From the NCBI GenBank assembly GCA_003155465.1, contig PMCR01000258.1:1-12743 (forward strand): 12,743 nt of DNA, given 5' to 3'. Source of the stretch: Myxococcales bacterium (lineage in GTDB: Bacteria > Myxococcota > Polyangia > Fen-1088). Position 1 is the stretch's first letter. Each line of letters opens with the position of its first letter. Both the position numbers and the translations under genes were made by a program. The notes beneath the pieces were generated by a model that was given only the letters and a program-made list of their open reading frames with translations, was not told the DNA's origin and ran no database searches. Positions 1-7,091 of the stretch are shown here, piece after piece.

Positions 1-1271
1 TTGATGATGGCGCTGTCCGACTCCTCGCCTTCGCCTTCATCATCGCTGGGCTCGTCGACCGCCCCTGTGCTTTCGTCGCCGGACAGCTCCTTGATCAGGA
101 CATTGACGTCCGGCCGCAAACCGTACGAGTACTCGATGCAAGCAGCGATCTCGTCCCTGAAGCCGACGTGAAAGACCACCTCACGATCCGCTTCGATGGC
201 ACGCAGGGCATCGCAGCGGGAGAAATCCGTCGGGTCGTCGATGACCACGATGAGCTGTGGGCCGCGCCGCTCGATGGGCGCCGCGCCCATCTTCCTCAGG
301 TAGTCGAGGCGCAGGCGGCCACGCAGGTCCTCCGGGATCTGCTGACCGCCGGTGAAGCGGTAGAAGGGCGCGTTGTAGTAGGTCGAGAGTGCCTTCTCAA
401 CGTCGGCCCGATTGACTCCCGCCCTCTCGATCAGATAGCGGGCTGGATCTTGATCGGATTGCTCCGCCAAGGAGAGCGACTTCTGCAGGGCCTCGAGACG
501 CACAATGCCGGCGTCGACAAGGGTGTCCCACTTGCCGGCCGGCTTCTTCCCCGCACGCTCCTGCGCGGCAAGGCCCGGCCTGGAATCGGGCACGGGGGTG
601 CCCTTCCTGGCCTGCGCGACGGCCGGCGCGGCCAGAGTCGCGCGCCCACCCGAGTCAGGGGTACTGGGCGCGGGTGTCCCTGCAGCAGGCGGCTGCGCGG
701 GCACTTCGCGCGACGCCAGCAGCCCGGCCAAGGTTTTCGCCACGGCCCGGCCCAGCTCGCCGACGTAGACCAGATCGCGCGGCCCGAAGAGCCCGGATTC
801 ATCCCGGCGATTGACCACCAACATTACGCCGAAAGGCAAATCGCCGACCAATAGCGGCGCAACGATGGCGCCCCGGATAGCGATCCCCAGCCATTGGTCC
901 AGCCGGTCGTCGGGCCGCAGGCGCGGATGCAGGCGCAGGAGCTCGTTTGCGTCGCTAAGGTTCTTGAAGCCAAGCGGAGCCTGGGCGGCGTATGCAAAGC
1001 CGATCACGTTGGTCGGATCGCGCGGCAGGCGCAGCTCGCGCACGGAGTCTTCCACCCAGGCCACCGCCCGCAACTGGCCCTGGGCATCAGACATGAACAG
1101 CGTGGTGCGTTCCGCGATCAAGAATGCGCTGACGCGATCGGAGGCCTCGAACAAGAGGTCATCCAGAGTGGTCACCCCACCGATGTAGGCGACCAACTCC
1201 GCAAGGCGTGCACGCTTGTCAGTCTGGCCGGGTTGGTCGCCGAGTTGCTTGAGCCACGTGGCCGCATCCAT
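1..1271 (-). CDS. GAF domain + GspE/PilB N-terminal domain protein, 3' end outside window
   Basis: The minus-strand frame is open from an ATG at 1271 to the left edge (423 codons, no stop), so the gene is partial. The start has a good ribosome binding site: AAGGA lies about 8 bases upstream. Residues about 33-180 read as a GAF domain (an LFEASDRV start, a central WLGIAIRG, then GVMLVVNRRDESGLF). Residues about 182-245 are a Pro/Ala-rich linker. Residues about 247-382 match the N-terminal domain of GspE/PilB/MshE secretion and pilus ATPases (the KWDTLVDAGIV region, then AEQSDQDPARYLIERAGV, then a DDPTDF segment). From about residue 396 there is a strongly acidic tail or linker rich in Asp and Glu. 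In the family this layout usually precedes an ATPase domain, which here would lie outside the window. The RLG-type c-di-GMP signature of MshEN domains is not evident. It is divergent from the chemosensory operon. Family assignment is fairly sure; presence of the ATPase domain is inferred. Confidence 0.82.
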   Translation of the reverse strand, partial: MDAATWLKQLGDQPGQTDKRARLAELVAYIGGVTTLDDLLFEASDRVSAFLIAERTTLFMSDAQGQLRAVAWVEDSVRELRLPRDPTNVIGFAYAAQAPLGFKNLSDANELLRLHPRLRPDDRLDQWLGIAIRGAIVAPLLVGDLPFGVMLVVNRRDESGLFGPRDLVYVGELGRAVAKTLAGLLASREVPAQPPAAGTPAPSTPDSGGRATLAAPAVAQARKGTPVPDSRPGLAAQERAGKKPAGKWDTLVDAGIVRLEALQKSLSLAEQSDQDPARYLIERAGVNRADVEKALSTYYNAPFYRFTGGQQIPEDLRGRLRLDYLRKMGAAPIERRGPQLIVVIDDPTDFSRCDALRAIEADREVVFHVGFRDEIAACIEYSYGLRPDVNVLIKELSGDESTGAVDEPSDDEGEGEESDSAII

Positions 1272-1434
1272 GGAACATCCTTCACATCGTCACTACTGTT
1301 GATGTACCTGAGCTTGCACACCAAAGACCACCTGCGCCTACCTCTGCGACGACGAGGCCTTCGACGAGGCCTTCGTTCTGTGTATCCGCCGTGGTAGCCT
1401 TACGCGCTTGTTTCGTGAGGGGAACCAGATAGCG
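1272..1434. promoter_or_regulatory. Divergent intergenic region between GAF/GspE-N gene and chemosensory operon
   Basis: This 163-bp spacer separates two divergent start codons, so it must hold the promoters of both units unless they start inside a gene. I see no convincing -35/-10 pair. A TTGCAC at 1314-1319 resembles a -35 box but has no good -10 at the right distance. The Shine-Dalgarno sequences of both genes lie at its ends. The most notable structure is the period-12 repeat at 1350-1375. Confidence 0.4.
1350..1375. repeat. Short tandem repeat, period 12, two copies
   Basis: The 12-mer GACGAGGCCTTC occurs twice back to back (1351-1362 and 1363-1374), and the period-12 identity extends one base on each side. 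Each copy contains the palindrome AGGCCT. It lies about 60 bases upstream of the response regulator start. It could be a paired protein-binding site on one face of the DNA (12 bp is near one helical turn), or a chance slippage duplication. Confidence 0.75.
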
Positions 1435-2661
1435 ATGCAAGACGAGAGCATCCTCGTCGTAGACGACAGCCCGACAATTCTGAAGTTAGTCGAGATGACG
1501 CTGGCCAAGGCGGGCTTTCGCGTGTCGACCGCGGATTGTGGCGAGGTCGGCATTCTGGCAGCAACGGAGTGCCCCCCGGACCTCCTGCTGCTCGACTACC
1601 TTCTGCCCGATCTGAATGGCGACGACGTGTGCCGGGCCATCTCGGGAAACGTGGCCTTGGCCACCATGCCCGTGGTCGTGATGAGCGCAAAGGGCGAGGA
1701 GGCGGGCGCCTGTTTTTCCAACCTGGCCAGCGTGGTCGACATATTGCCCAAGCCTTTTTCGCCGGACGCGCTGCTCGCGGTGGTGCACCACGCCCTGGAA
1801 AAACGCGGGCGCAAGCCGGCGCCCGCCCCGGGCGAGACGCCCGACAACCTGGATGTGATCGAGCTTCTGCCAAAGCCACAAGAGAAGAAGCCGGCGGGCT
1901 TGCCCATCGCTGCGGACGGCGCCGCGTTGCTGGGTGATCTGGCGATCGTGTCGATCGCCGACGTGCTGCTCCTGCTGCAAGACCGGCAGCATACGGGTGC
2001 GCTGCGCCTCATGGGCAAAGAGGCCAGCATCGAGATCTGCGTAAACAAGGGTCGCATCGATTTCGCCGGCGCCCAGGGCGTGGCCGATGAGTTCCTGCTG
2101 GGACACTTTCTGGTGCGCAGCGGACAGCTCGAACGTGCCCAGTTGGATGAGGTTCTCGCCGAGCGTCGCGCCGCCCCGGGTGGGGCTCTGCTGGGCGCCG
2201 ATCTGTGCCGCCGAGGCCTCATCACCGAATCCGGGCTGAGAAGGGCCATGGCACAACAGACCACCGCCCTGGTGTTCGAGGGACTGCGCTGGGGCGAGGG
2301 ATGCTTCTCCTTCCACCCCGGGGCCGAGCCCTCGCCGGCTGCACGCGAAGCTAGCCTGGGCCTGCCCATCGACGGGCTCATCATGCAGGGCCTCCGGCGC
2401 GTCGACGAGTGGCGTGTGATTGGACAGGAAATCGACAACTTCGATCTGGTTTTCGTGCGCAACGAGGACAAGATCGCTTCGTCCGACGACCACCGGTTGC
2501 TGCGCGAGGAGGCGACGCTGCTCGAAATCGTCAACGGGAAGAACACCGTGCGCGACATCATCCGGCTGTCCAAGATGGGCTCGTACGACGTAACCCAGGT
2601 GTTGTTCCGGCTCCTGCGCTGCAAGTTCGTCCGCAGGCGCGTGGCGCCGATGGTTGGGTGA
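1435..2661 (+). CDS. Response regulator: receiver + PATAN (DUF4388) domain
   Basis: First gene of the chemosensory operon, 408 residues. ATG 1435 is preferred over the in-frame TTG at 1408 because the receiver begins directly after it and a GAGGGGAA ribosome binding site lies about 10-12 bases upstream. Residues 1-120 form a CheY-like receiver with all key residues: acidic pair D10/D11, phosphoacceptor D54 (in LLLLDYLLPD), S84 and K106 (PKPF). Residues about 165-305 match the PATAN/DUF4388 domain (GDLAIVSIADVL, TGALRL, GRIDFA, then the ending GCFSFHPG). The C-terminal 100 residues resemble the helical tail common after DUF4388 (TVRDIIRLSKMG..DVTQVLFRLLR). There is no DNA-binding output domain. 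PATAN regulators in cyanobacteria work by protein-protein contact, including with pilus motors; a similar role here is inference. The stop overlaps the next gene as GTGA. Function is likely to be the phosphorylated output of the downstream CheA. Confidence 0.9.
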   Translation: MQDESILVVDDSPTILKLVEMTLAKAGFRVSTADCGEVGILAATECPPDLLLLDYLLPDLNGDDVCRAISGNVALATMPVVVMSAKGEEAGACFSNLASVVDILPKPFSPDALLAVVHHALEKRGRKPAPAPGETPDNLDVIELLPKPQEKKPAGLPIAADGAALLGDLAIVSIADVLLLLQDRQHTGALRLMGKEASIEICVNKGRIDFAGAQGVADEFLLGHFLVRSGQLERAQLDEVLAERRAAPGGALLGADLCRRGLITESGLRRAMAQQTTALVFEGLRWGEGCFSFHPGAEPSPAAREASLGLPIDGLIMQGLRRVDEWRVIGQEIDNFDLVFVRNEDKIASSDDHRLLREEATLLEIVNGKNTVRDIIRLSKMGSYDVTQVLFRLLRCKFVRRRVAPMVG

Positions 2662-3152
2662 TTGTGGCGACATCCTCCGACCTGGACGTAGTCTTCTTCC
2701 ATCTGCGCGGCATGCGCTGTGCCCTGCCTGCCAGTGTGGTGCGCGAGATACTGCCGATGCCGGGGCTCACGCCGGTGCCGCTGGCCCCGCCCGTGTTGCG
2801 CGGGATTGCTCCTGTGCGAGGCCAAGTGCTGCCCGTTCTGGACCTGGGTGTCTACCTTCCGCAGGCAGACGACGCGCATGGCGACGGCTTACCCGATCCG
2901 GTGACCGCCGAAAGACTGATCCTGATCGAGACCGCACCCGACGCCAATACGCCGGCCATTCCCGCCGCGTTGGCCGTGGAACGTGAGGTGCGCGTGGGCC
3001 GAGTCGACGAGCAGCACAGCCGGCCACCGCCTCCGCGGCCGATTTTTCTGGCCGCCACGGTGCTGGACGCTGACGGGCCCGCCCTGTTGATCAGCGCCCA
3101 GCAAGCCATCGATCATGTTCGCCACGCCATCAGCACGGTGACAAATCCATGA
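2658..3152 (+). CDS. cheW: CheW-like chemotaxis coupling protein
   Basis: About 164 residues, the usual CheW size. The start is taken as GTG 2658, which overlaps the previous stop (GTGA) and places the first CheW strand close to the N terminus; GTG 2664 is the alternative. The same reading frame stays open far upstream inside the preceding gene, but that part looks like out-of-frame translation. Typical CheW features are the strand VVFFHLRGMRCALPASVVREI (about residues 11-31), then a VLRGIAPVRGQVLPVLDL segment (about 47-63) with the conserved Arg near residue 54, and a final ALLISAQQAIDHV stretch. CheW bridges chemoreceptors and CheA in signalling arrays. Sequence between residues 68 and 120 is divergent and rich in Pro, Ala and Asp. 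It ends in an ATGA overlap with the receptor gene, which suggests translational coupling. Confidence 0.9.
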   Translation: MIVATSSDLDVVFFHLRGMRCALPASVVREILPMPGLTPVPLAPPVLRGIAPVRGQVLPVLDLGVYLPQADDAHGDGLPDPVTAERLILIETAPDANTPAIPAALAVEREVRVGRVDEQHSRPPPPRPIFLAATVLDADGPALLISAQQAIDHVRHAISTVTNP

Positions 3153-3973
3153 CCAAGAACAGCGGATTGGAGAACCTCCTGCACGTGGTTAACGCCGCCA
3201 AAGCTGGCGATCTGACGGTGCGCACTGAGGTTGCGACCCCAACTCTGGCGCCCCTGGCCCGCGCGCTCGACGAAATGCTGGAAACGCTGAGCCGGCAGGC
3301 CAGCCAGATCGCAGGCGGCGCTACCCACACCCTGTCGGCCGCGGAAGGGCTCAAACGCGCCAACCAGGTGATAACCGACGGCTTGGCTCACCAGCAGGCG
3401 ACCATCGCCGAGATCTCGCGCAAGTTGAAGGCTCTGGAGGCGCGTTCCGACGAGATCGGCCAGATCGTGGAGCTGTTCGACGATGTCACCTCGGAGACGA
3501 ATATCCTGGCGCTCAACGCGGCCATCGAGGCCTCGCGGGCGGGCGTGCAAGGCAAGGCGTTCGGCCTGGTGGCCGAGGACGTGCGCAAGCTGGCCGAGCG
3601 CTCGGCGGCAGCCACCAAGGATATCGGCGCCTTCATCCAGACCATCGTAAACTCAACCAGCGAAGCTAACCACACCATCGAGGAAATTCGCCGCGTGACC
3701 GAGACGCTGGCAGCATCTGCTGCTGGCGCAGGACGCGACGCCGCGGCACTTGCCGCCGCCGTGAAAGAGCTGACGCAGGTGCTGGCAGGGCTGCGCTTCG
3801 CCGGCCAGGACGAGGCCGATCTGGCGCGAGCCCTGCGCGAACGGGGCGGCGAGATCACCGGGCTGTTGAAGCCATTGGCTCCCCTTTTGGACAAAGCGAC
3901 GACGCCGCTCGGCGAGGCGCTGCGGCGGGTGCTGGCTGTGCTGGCCGACGGCGCGACAAAGAGTGAGCGCTAG
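3149..3973 (+). CDS. Short cytoplasmic methyl-accepting chemotaxis protein
   Basis: 274 residues, with the ATG overlapping the cheW stop (ATGA). There is no signal peptide, membrane segment or obvious sensory domain, so the protein should be cytosolic, as FrzCD is. Residues about 15-50 resemble a degenerate HAMP module (NAAKAGDLTVRTE..., then LARALDEMLETLSRQ). The signalling hairpin tip is clear at residues 115-152: ETNILALNAAIEASRAG followed by KAFGLVAEDVRKLAERS. This is the part that contacts CheA and CheW. Compared with the consensus, the Gln before TN is Glu (E116) and the Glu after RAG is Val (V133). The arms on both sides are Ala-rich coiled coil. No CheR or CheB gene lies in the window, so methylation, if it occurs, depends on enzymes elsewhere. 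With so little sensory sequence, its input may come from a partner protein; that is inference. Confidence 0.92.
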   Translation: MTKNSGLENLLHVVNAAKAGDLTVRTEVATPTLAPLARALDEMLETLSRQASQIAGGATHTLSAAEGLKRANQVITDGLAHQQATIAEISRKLKALEARSDEIGQIVELFDDVTSETNILALNAAIEASRAGVQGKAFGLVAEDVRKLAERSAAATKDIGAFIQTIVNSTSEANHTIEEIRRVTETLAASAAGAGRDAAALAAAVKELTQVLAGLRFAGQDEADLARALRERGGEITGLLKPLAPLLDKATTPLGEALRRVLAVLADGATKSER

Positions 3974-3987
3974 CTCCGTCTTGCACC

Positions 3988-6333
3988 ATGGCAGCGCCCA
4001 AGAAGAACGGCCCGGACGACGGCGAGCGCGGCCCACTTGACGAGTGGAACCCGAGCGAGGCCGAGTTGCTTCGCGGCTTGTTTCTCGACGAGGCGGACAA
4101 GCACCTGCGCCATATCGCCGAGGCGCAACGGGCGCTGGCGCGCGCTGCCGACACCAGCTTGGACGTGGACCCCCAGCTCGTAGATGCCTTGTTTCGCCAT
4201 CTGCACACGCTCAAGGGCGCGGCGGGCTCGGTGGCCCAAGACGCCATTGCGCGGGCGGCGCATGAGCTGGAAGAGCTGTGTGCCGAGATGCGAACCGGGA
4301 AACTTGCGCCCACGTTCGGCATCCTGGAACGCATCGACGAGGGCATCTCGTCCCTCCGGGCGCTGCTCACCAGCGCCCGCCTGGCGGCCCCGCCGCCGCG
4401 CAGCCCCGATCCCCTGGAACCCGTCGCGCTGACCCGAGGGACGACGGAGCGCCGCCGGCAAACCGATCGGCGCGCGGTGGCCGATCGACGCGCGAGTGGT
4501 GACGGCATGCTGCGGGTCGAGGCCGAGCGGCTTGATGTGCTGCTCGATGGCGTGGGCGATTTGGTCATCCTGCGCACGCGCCTGGACCGGCGCGCACACG
4601 AGTTGGAGAGCGTGCTGCGCGACCTGCGGGTGACCCGCGAAAGCATGCGAGCCATCCTGGGCGCGCTGGGAACGGACTCGCCAACATCTACATGGGCTGT
4701 CCGTCCCGAAGCCCCCGCAGGGGGAGCCGGCGAGCTCCCCACGCGATCTGCAGCGGCAGGAGCGGAGCGGGAAGAAAGGACGCGCCTTCTCGACCGCCTG
4801 GGCGAGGTGGAAGTTGCGTTTGCCAACTTCGCCACCTACCTGGACCGCACGGCACGCGCGCTGACTGCCGATGCGGGTTCGATGCGCCACACCTCGGAGC
4901 AGCTGGAAGAGCAGATCCGCCGCGCGCGCCTGGTACCCCTGGAATGGCTGTACATCCGGCTCGGCTCGGCGATGCGCGAGTTGGAGCGCACCTGCCGCCG
5001 CCCGGTGGACATGGTGGTCTCGGGCGGTGAGGTCGAGCTGGACAAGAGTGTGGTCGACCAGCTCACCGACCCCTTGCTGCATCTTCTGCGCAATGCCCTG
5101 GCGCATGGAATCGAGTCGCCCGAGGTGCGCGCCCTACGCGGCAAACCGACCCGGGGCCGCATCGAGATCAAGACCGTGCAAGAAGGCGATTCCGTCTGCA
5201 TCACCTTTGAGGACGACGGGGGAGGCATCGATCGAGAGGCAGTCAAACAGGCTTTGGTGCGCACCGGGCGTCAAGAGGCAGCCGCCACGCTGGATGAAAA
5301 GAGCTTGCTCGCGGCGGTATTCGAGCCGGGGTTCTCCACCCGGCCCCATTCGGACCCGCTGGCCGGCCGAGGCATGGGTCTCAACATCGTCGAGCGCACC
5401 GTGGCGCACATGGGCGGCGAGGTGAAGCTGGAATACCAGGCGGGCCTCTTCTCGCGCTTTCGCCTGACAGTGCCGCTCACCGCCACCATCACGCAGGCTC
5501 TGCTGTTCAAGCTGGGCGGCCAAGTGTATGTCGTGCCGGCTGCCCACGTCATCGAGGCGCTGCCAGTAGGCCCCGACATTCTGGCCGGCAATTCCGTCGT
5601 GACGTCCATGCCGACCGGGCATCCGACCGGGGACGAGCCCGGGTTGCCCCTGCTGCGCCTGCATGCCTTGCTCGGCATCGAGTTGCCCCCGGGGCGGCGC
5701 GCGACGGCATTGCATGTGCGCTACGGCGGCCGTGATTTCGTCTTCACCTGCGACAAGGTCATTGGCACTCGCACGGTGGTGATCCGTCCGCCGGGCCCGC
5801 TGCTGGGGCTGATTCCCCTCTATGCCGGGGTGACAGCGTCGGGAGCCGGCAAGGCGCAGCTGGTGCTGGACCTGGGCGCGCTCGCCGACGCGGCCTTTGG
5901 ACCGCCGCGAATTGCAGCGCCGGGGCCGCGGCGCGGGCAGCCGCGCGTCCTCATCGTCGACGACTCGCGCATGGCGCGCGAGAGCGCTTCGCGCTTGCTC
6001 TCCGCCGCTGGCTACCAGACCGTCGCCGCGGAGGACGGCTGGGACGCGTGGGAGGTGTTGGGCGAACGGCGCTTCGATGCGGTTGTGACCGCGCTGGAAA
6101 TGCCACACGTGGACGGGTTCCAGTTGATCGCGCGAATTCGCCACGAACCTACCCTGCGCGGCTTGCCCATCGTGGTCCTCTCGTCGCGCACCTCGCAGTC
6201 GACCCGCCAGCGCGCACTGGCCGCAGGGGCCAACATCTTCTTGCCCAAGTCGCGCTACAAACGCAGCCTGGTGGAAGCAGTCACCTTCTGCCTGCGCGAA
6301 CAAGCATCGGCGCCAGCGGCGGGCGGACGATAG
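3988..6333 (+). CDS. cheA: CheA histidine kinase with C-terminal receiver domain (FrzE-like hybrid)
   Basis: 781 residues, 14 bp after the receptor gene. The order of domains is as follows. HPt/P1 spans about 22-130 with phosphorylatable H73 in HTLKGAAG. An Arg-rich linker spans about 150-172; no clear P2 is seen. The P3 dimerisation region covers about 175-345 and includes a Pro/Ala-rich insert near 230-262. The P4 ATPase domain covers about 345-497, with N-box N369 in NALAHGIE (usual NAVDHGIE), G1 EDDGGGID at 408-415 and G2 GRGMGLNIV at 460-468. The P5 CheW-like domain covers about 500-640. The receiver spans about 652-772 with D658/D659, S732 and K754. The receiver's phosphoacceptor site reads VVTALEMP, with Ala702 (codon 6091-6093) where Asp is expected, so it probably cannot be phosphorylated. 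The kinase core looks intact. Its likely phosphotransfer target is the receiver-PATAN protein at the start of the operon. Confidence 0.95.
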   Translation: MAAPKKNGPDDGERGPLDEWNPSEAELLRGLFLDEADKHLRHIAEAQRALARAADTSLDVDPQLVDALFRHLHTLKGAAGSVAQDAIARAAHELEELCAEMRTGKLAPTFGILERIDEGISSLRALLTSARLAAPPPRSPDPLEPVALTRGTTERRRQTDRRAVADRRASGDGMLRVEAERLDVLLDGVGDLVILRTRLDRRAHELESVLRDLRVTRESMRAILGALGTDSPTSTWAVRPEAPAGGAGELPTRSAAAGAEREERTRLLDRLGEVEVAFANFATYLDRTARALTADAGSMRHTSEQLEEQIRRARLVPLEWLYIRLGSAMRELERTCRRPVDMVVSGGEVELDKSVVDQLTDPLLHLLRNALAHGIESPEVRALRGKPTRGRIEIKTVQEGDSVCITFEDDGGGIDREAVKQALVRTGRQEAAATLDEKSLLAAVFEPGFSTRPHSDPLAGRGMGLNIVERTVAHMGGEVKLEYQAGLFSRFRLTVPLTATITQALLFKLGGQVYVVPAAHVIEALPVGPDILAGNSVVTSMPTGHPTGDEPGLPLLRLHALLGIELPPGRRATALHVRYGGRDFVFTCDKVIGTRTVVIRPPGPLLGLIPLYAGVTASGAGKAQLVLDLGALADAAFGPPRIAAPGPRRGQPRVLIVDDSRMARESASRLLSAAGYQTVAAEDGWDAWEVLGERRFDAVVTALEMPHVDGFQLIARIRHEPTLRGLPIVVLSSRTSQSTRQRALAAGANIFLPKSRYKRSLVEAVTFCLREQASAPAAGGR

Positions 6334-6348
6334 AGGTCACCTGTTCCT

Positions 6349-6384
6349 CACAGAGGGCGCAGAGGTCGCAGAGATCGGAAGAGG
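6349..6384. repeat. Purine-rich degenerate repeat, period about 9
   Basis: Just after the cheA stop the plus strand shows imperfect units CAGAGGGCG, CAGAGGTCG, CAGAGATCG, then GGAAGAGGA. It resembles the intergenic CACAGAGACACAGAGG-type repeats that occur scattered in many bacterial genomes (from memory, not searched). It lies in the 120-bp gap between convergent genes cheA and hepT. The rest of that gap shows only a small GCCGG/CCGGC inverted repeat at 6438-6450, three bases past the hepT stop. Confidence 0.5.
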
Positions 6385-6453
6385 ACGGGGGACAATACGA
6401 TGGCAGTCCGCGAATCCGGGCGCCCTCGTTTGGGACAGCCGGTGACCGGCAGA

Positions 6454-6795
6454 CTACGCGAGGAGGCCGCGAACCGCTTTCTCAAGCGCGTCGAGCTTGG
6501 TCGTCGCCGTGTTCCAAACCACCTTCGTGTTCAGGCCGAAGTAGCCATGCGCCAATACGTCGCGCATCCCGCGAACCTTGCGCCACTCCACCTCGGGCGC
6601 CTTGGCGATGACGTCGTCAGGCAAATTCTTGGCGGCCTCGCCTATCACCTCGAGGTTGCGGACTACGGCGTCGCACGTGCGCTCGTCGGCGACGAACGCG
6701 TCGAAGGTCATCCCCGCGATGAATCGCCGGATCCTTCCGCAGGATTCGATGATGTCGTCGGCATACATCCGCCAGTCCCGGGCGCTAGGCGACAT
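6454..6795 (-). CDS. hepT: HepT-like HEPN toxin (DUF86 family)
   Basis: 113 residues, the usual size of the family. The HEPN motif RX4HXY is intact: R78, H83 and Y85 in MRDVLAHGYFG. Upstream helices carry the family pattern (RNLEVIGEAAKNLPDD, then WRKVRGMRD). HEPN toxins of this family cleave RNA. In the characterised HepT/MntA pair the Tyr of this motif is AMPylated by the MNT partner, which neutralises the toxin. The reading frame starts 11 bp inside the end of the antitoxin gene, so the two are one minus-strand operon with antitoxin first. The pair is convergent with cheA and unrelated to it. Such modules are commonly mobile, but no flanking repeats or integrase are seen here. Confidence 0.92.
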   Translation of the reverse strand: MSPSARDWRMYADDIIESCGRIRRFIAGMTFDAFVADERTCDAVVRNLEVIGEAAKNLPDDVIAKAPEVEWRKVRGMRDVLAHGYFGLNTKVVWNTATTKLDALEKAVRGLLA

Positions 6796-7078
6796 CTACC
6801 GCCTCGCGCTCCACCACGGAACGGATCCGCGGCTTCAGGGCGTCGGGCGTGACGAGATCCACCCTTTGGCCAAGATGATCCTCCAGGAAAAATTTGAGGT
6901 CCATGAACGAGTCAAAGGTCGGGCCAACCTCGAAGTCGACCAGGAGGTCGAGGTCGCTGTTCGGGCGCGCCTCATCACGGGCCGTGGATCCGAACAAACA
7001 GATCCGGCGTACGCCGAAGTCGCGCTTCAGGGCGGGCAGGTAGCTCCGCAAGGTCGAAATGGCCTCTTCACGCCGCAT
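6785..7078 (-). CDS. mntA: MntA-like minimal nucleotidyltransferase antitoxin
   Basis: 97 residues. The catalytic signature GSX10DXD is exact: G30-S31, ten residues, then D42 and D44 (GSTARDEARPNSDLDLLVD). A third acidic residue, D74, is in QRVDLVTPD. This is the minimal pol-beta type fold found in antitoxins that AMPylate their HEPN partner. No Shine-Dalgarno is visible before ATG 7078. A TATACT box only 7 bases upstream suggests a leaderless or near-leaderless message. The C terminus overlaps the hepT start by 11 bp. Confidence 0.92.
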   Translation of the reverse strand: MRREEAISTLRSYLPALKRDFGVRRICLFGSTARDEARPNSDLDLLVDFEVGPTFDSFMDLKFFLEDHLGQRVDLVTPDALKPRIRSVVEREAVDVA

Positions 7079-7085
7079 CGGTTCG

Positions 7086-7091
7086 AGTATA
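7086..7091 (-). promoter_or_regulatory. Putative -10 box of the mntA-hepT operon
   Basis: On the minus strand TATACT (5 of 6 matches to TATAAT) stands 7 bases before the mntA ATG, so transcription would begin at or next to the start codon. It is an AT-rich island in very GC-rich surroundings. No good -35 is visible; CTTTCC 15 bases further upstream is a poor match. The gap 7079-7192 shows nothing else. Confidence 0.45.

Noticed and set aside
1..540. c-di-GMP binding by the GspE/PilB N-terminal domain
   Set aside because: The RLG-type repeated signature of c-di-GMP-binding MshEN domains is not visible in residues 247-382, so I do not claim it.
168..1397. Plus-strand open frames at 168-854, 505-768 and 894-1397
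   Set aside because: They are antisense to the GAF/GspE-N gene, show no recognisable domains, and have the composition expected of shadow frames in GC-rich DNA.
1486..2879. Long minus-strand frames (395 and 427 codons) opposite the response regulator
   Set aside because: The plus-strand receiver and PATAN motifs are unmistakable, and the antisense products look like Arg/Ser-rich or His/Gln-rich out-of-frame translation.
3855..6303. Three long minus-strand frames opposite cheA (326, 378 and 389 codons)
   Set aside because: They lie entirely or almost entirely against conserved CheA domains and contain no motif of their own.
6438..6450. GCCGG-TGA-CCGGC hairpin after the hepT stop as a terminator
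   Set aside because: The stem is only 5 bp and there is no T run; in DNA this GC-rich it could be chance.
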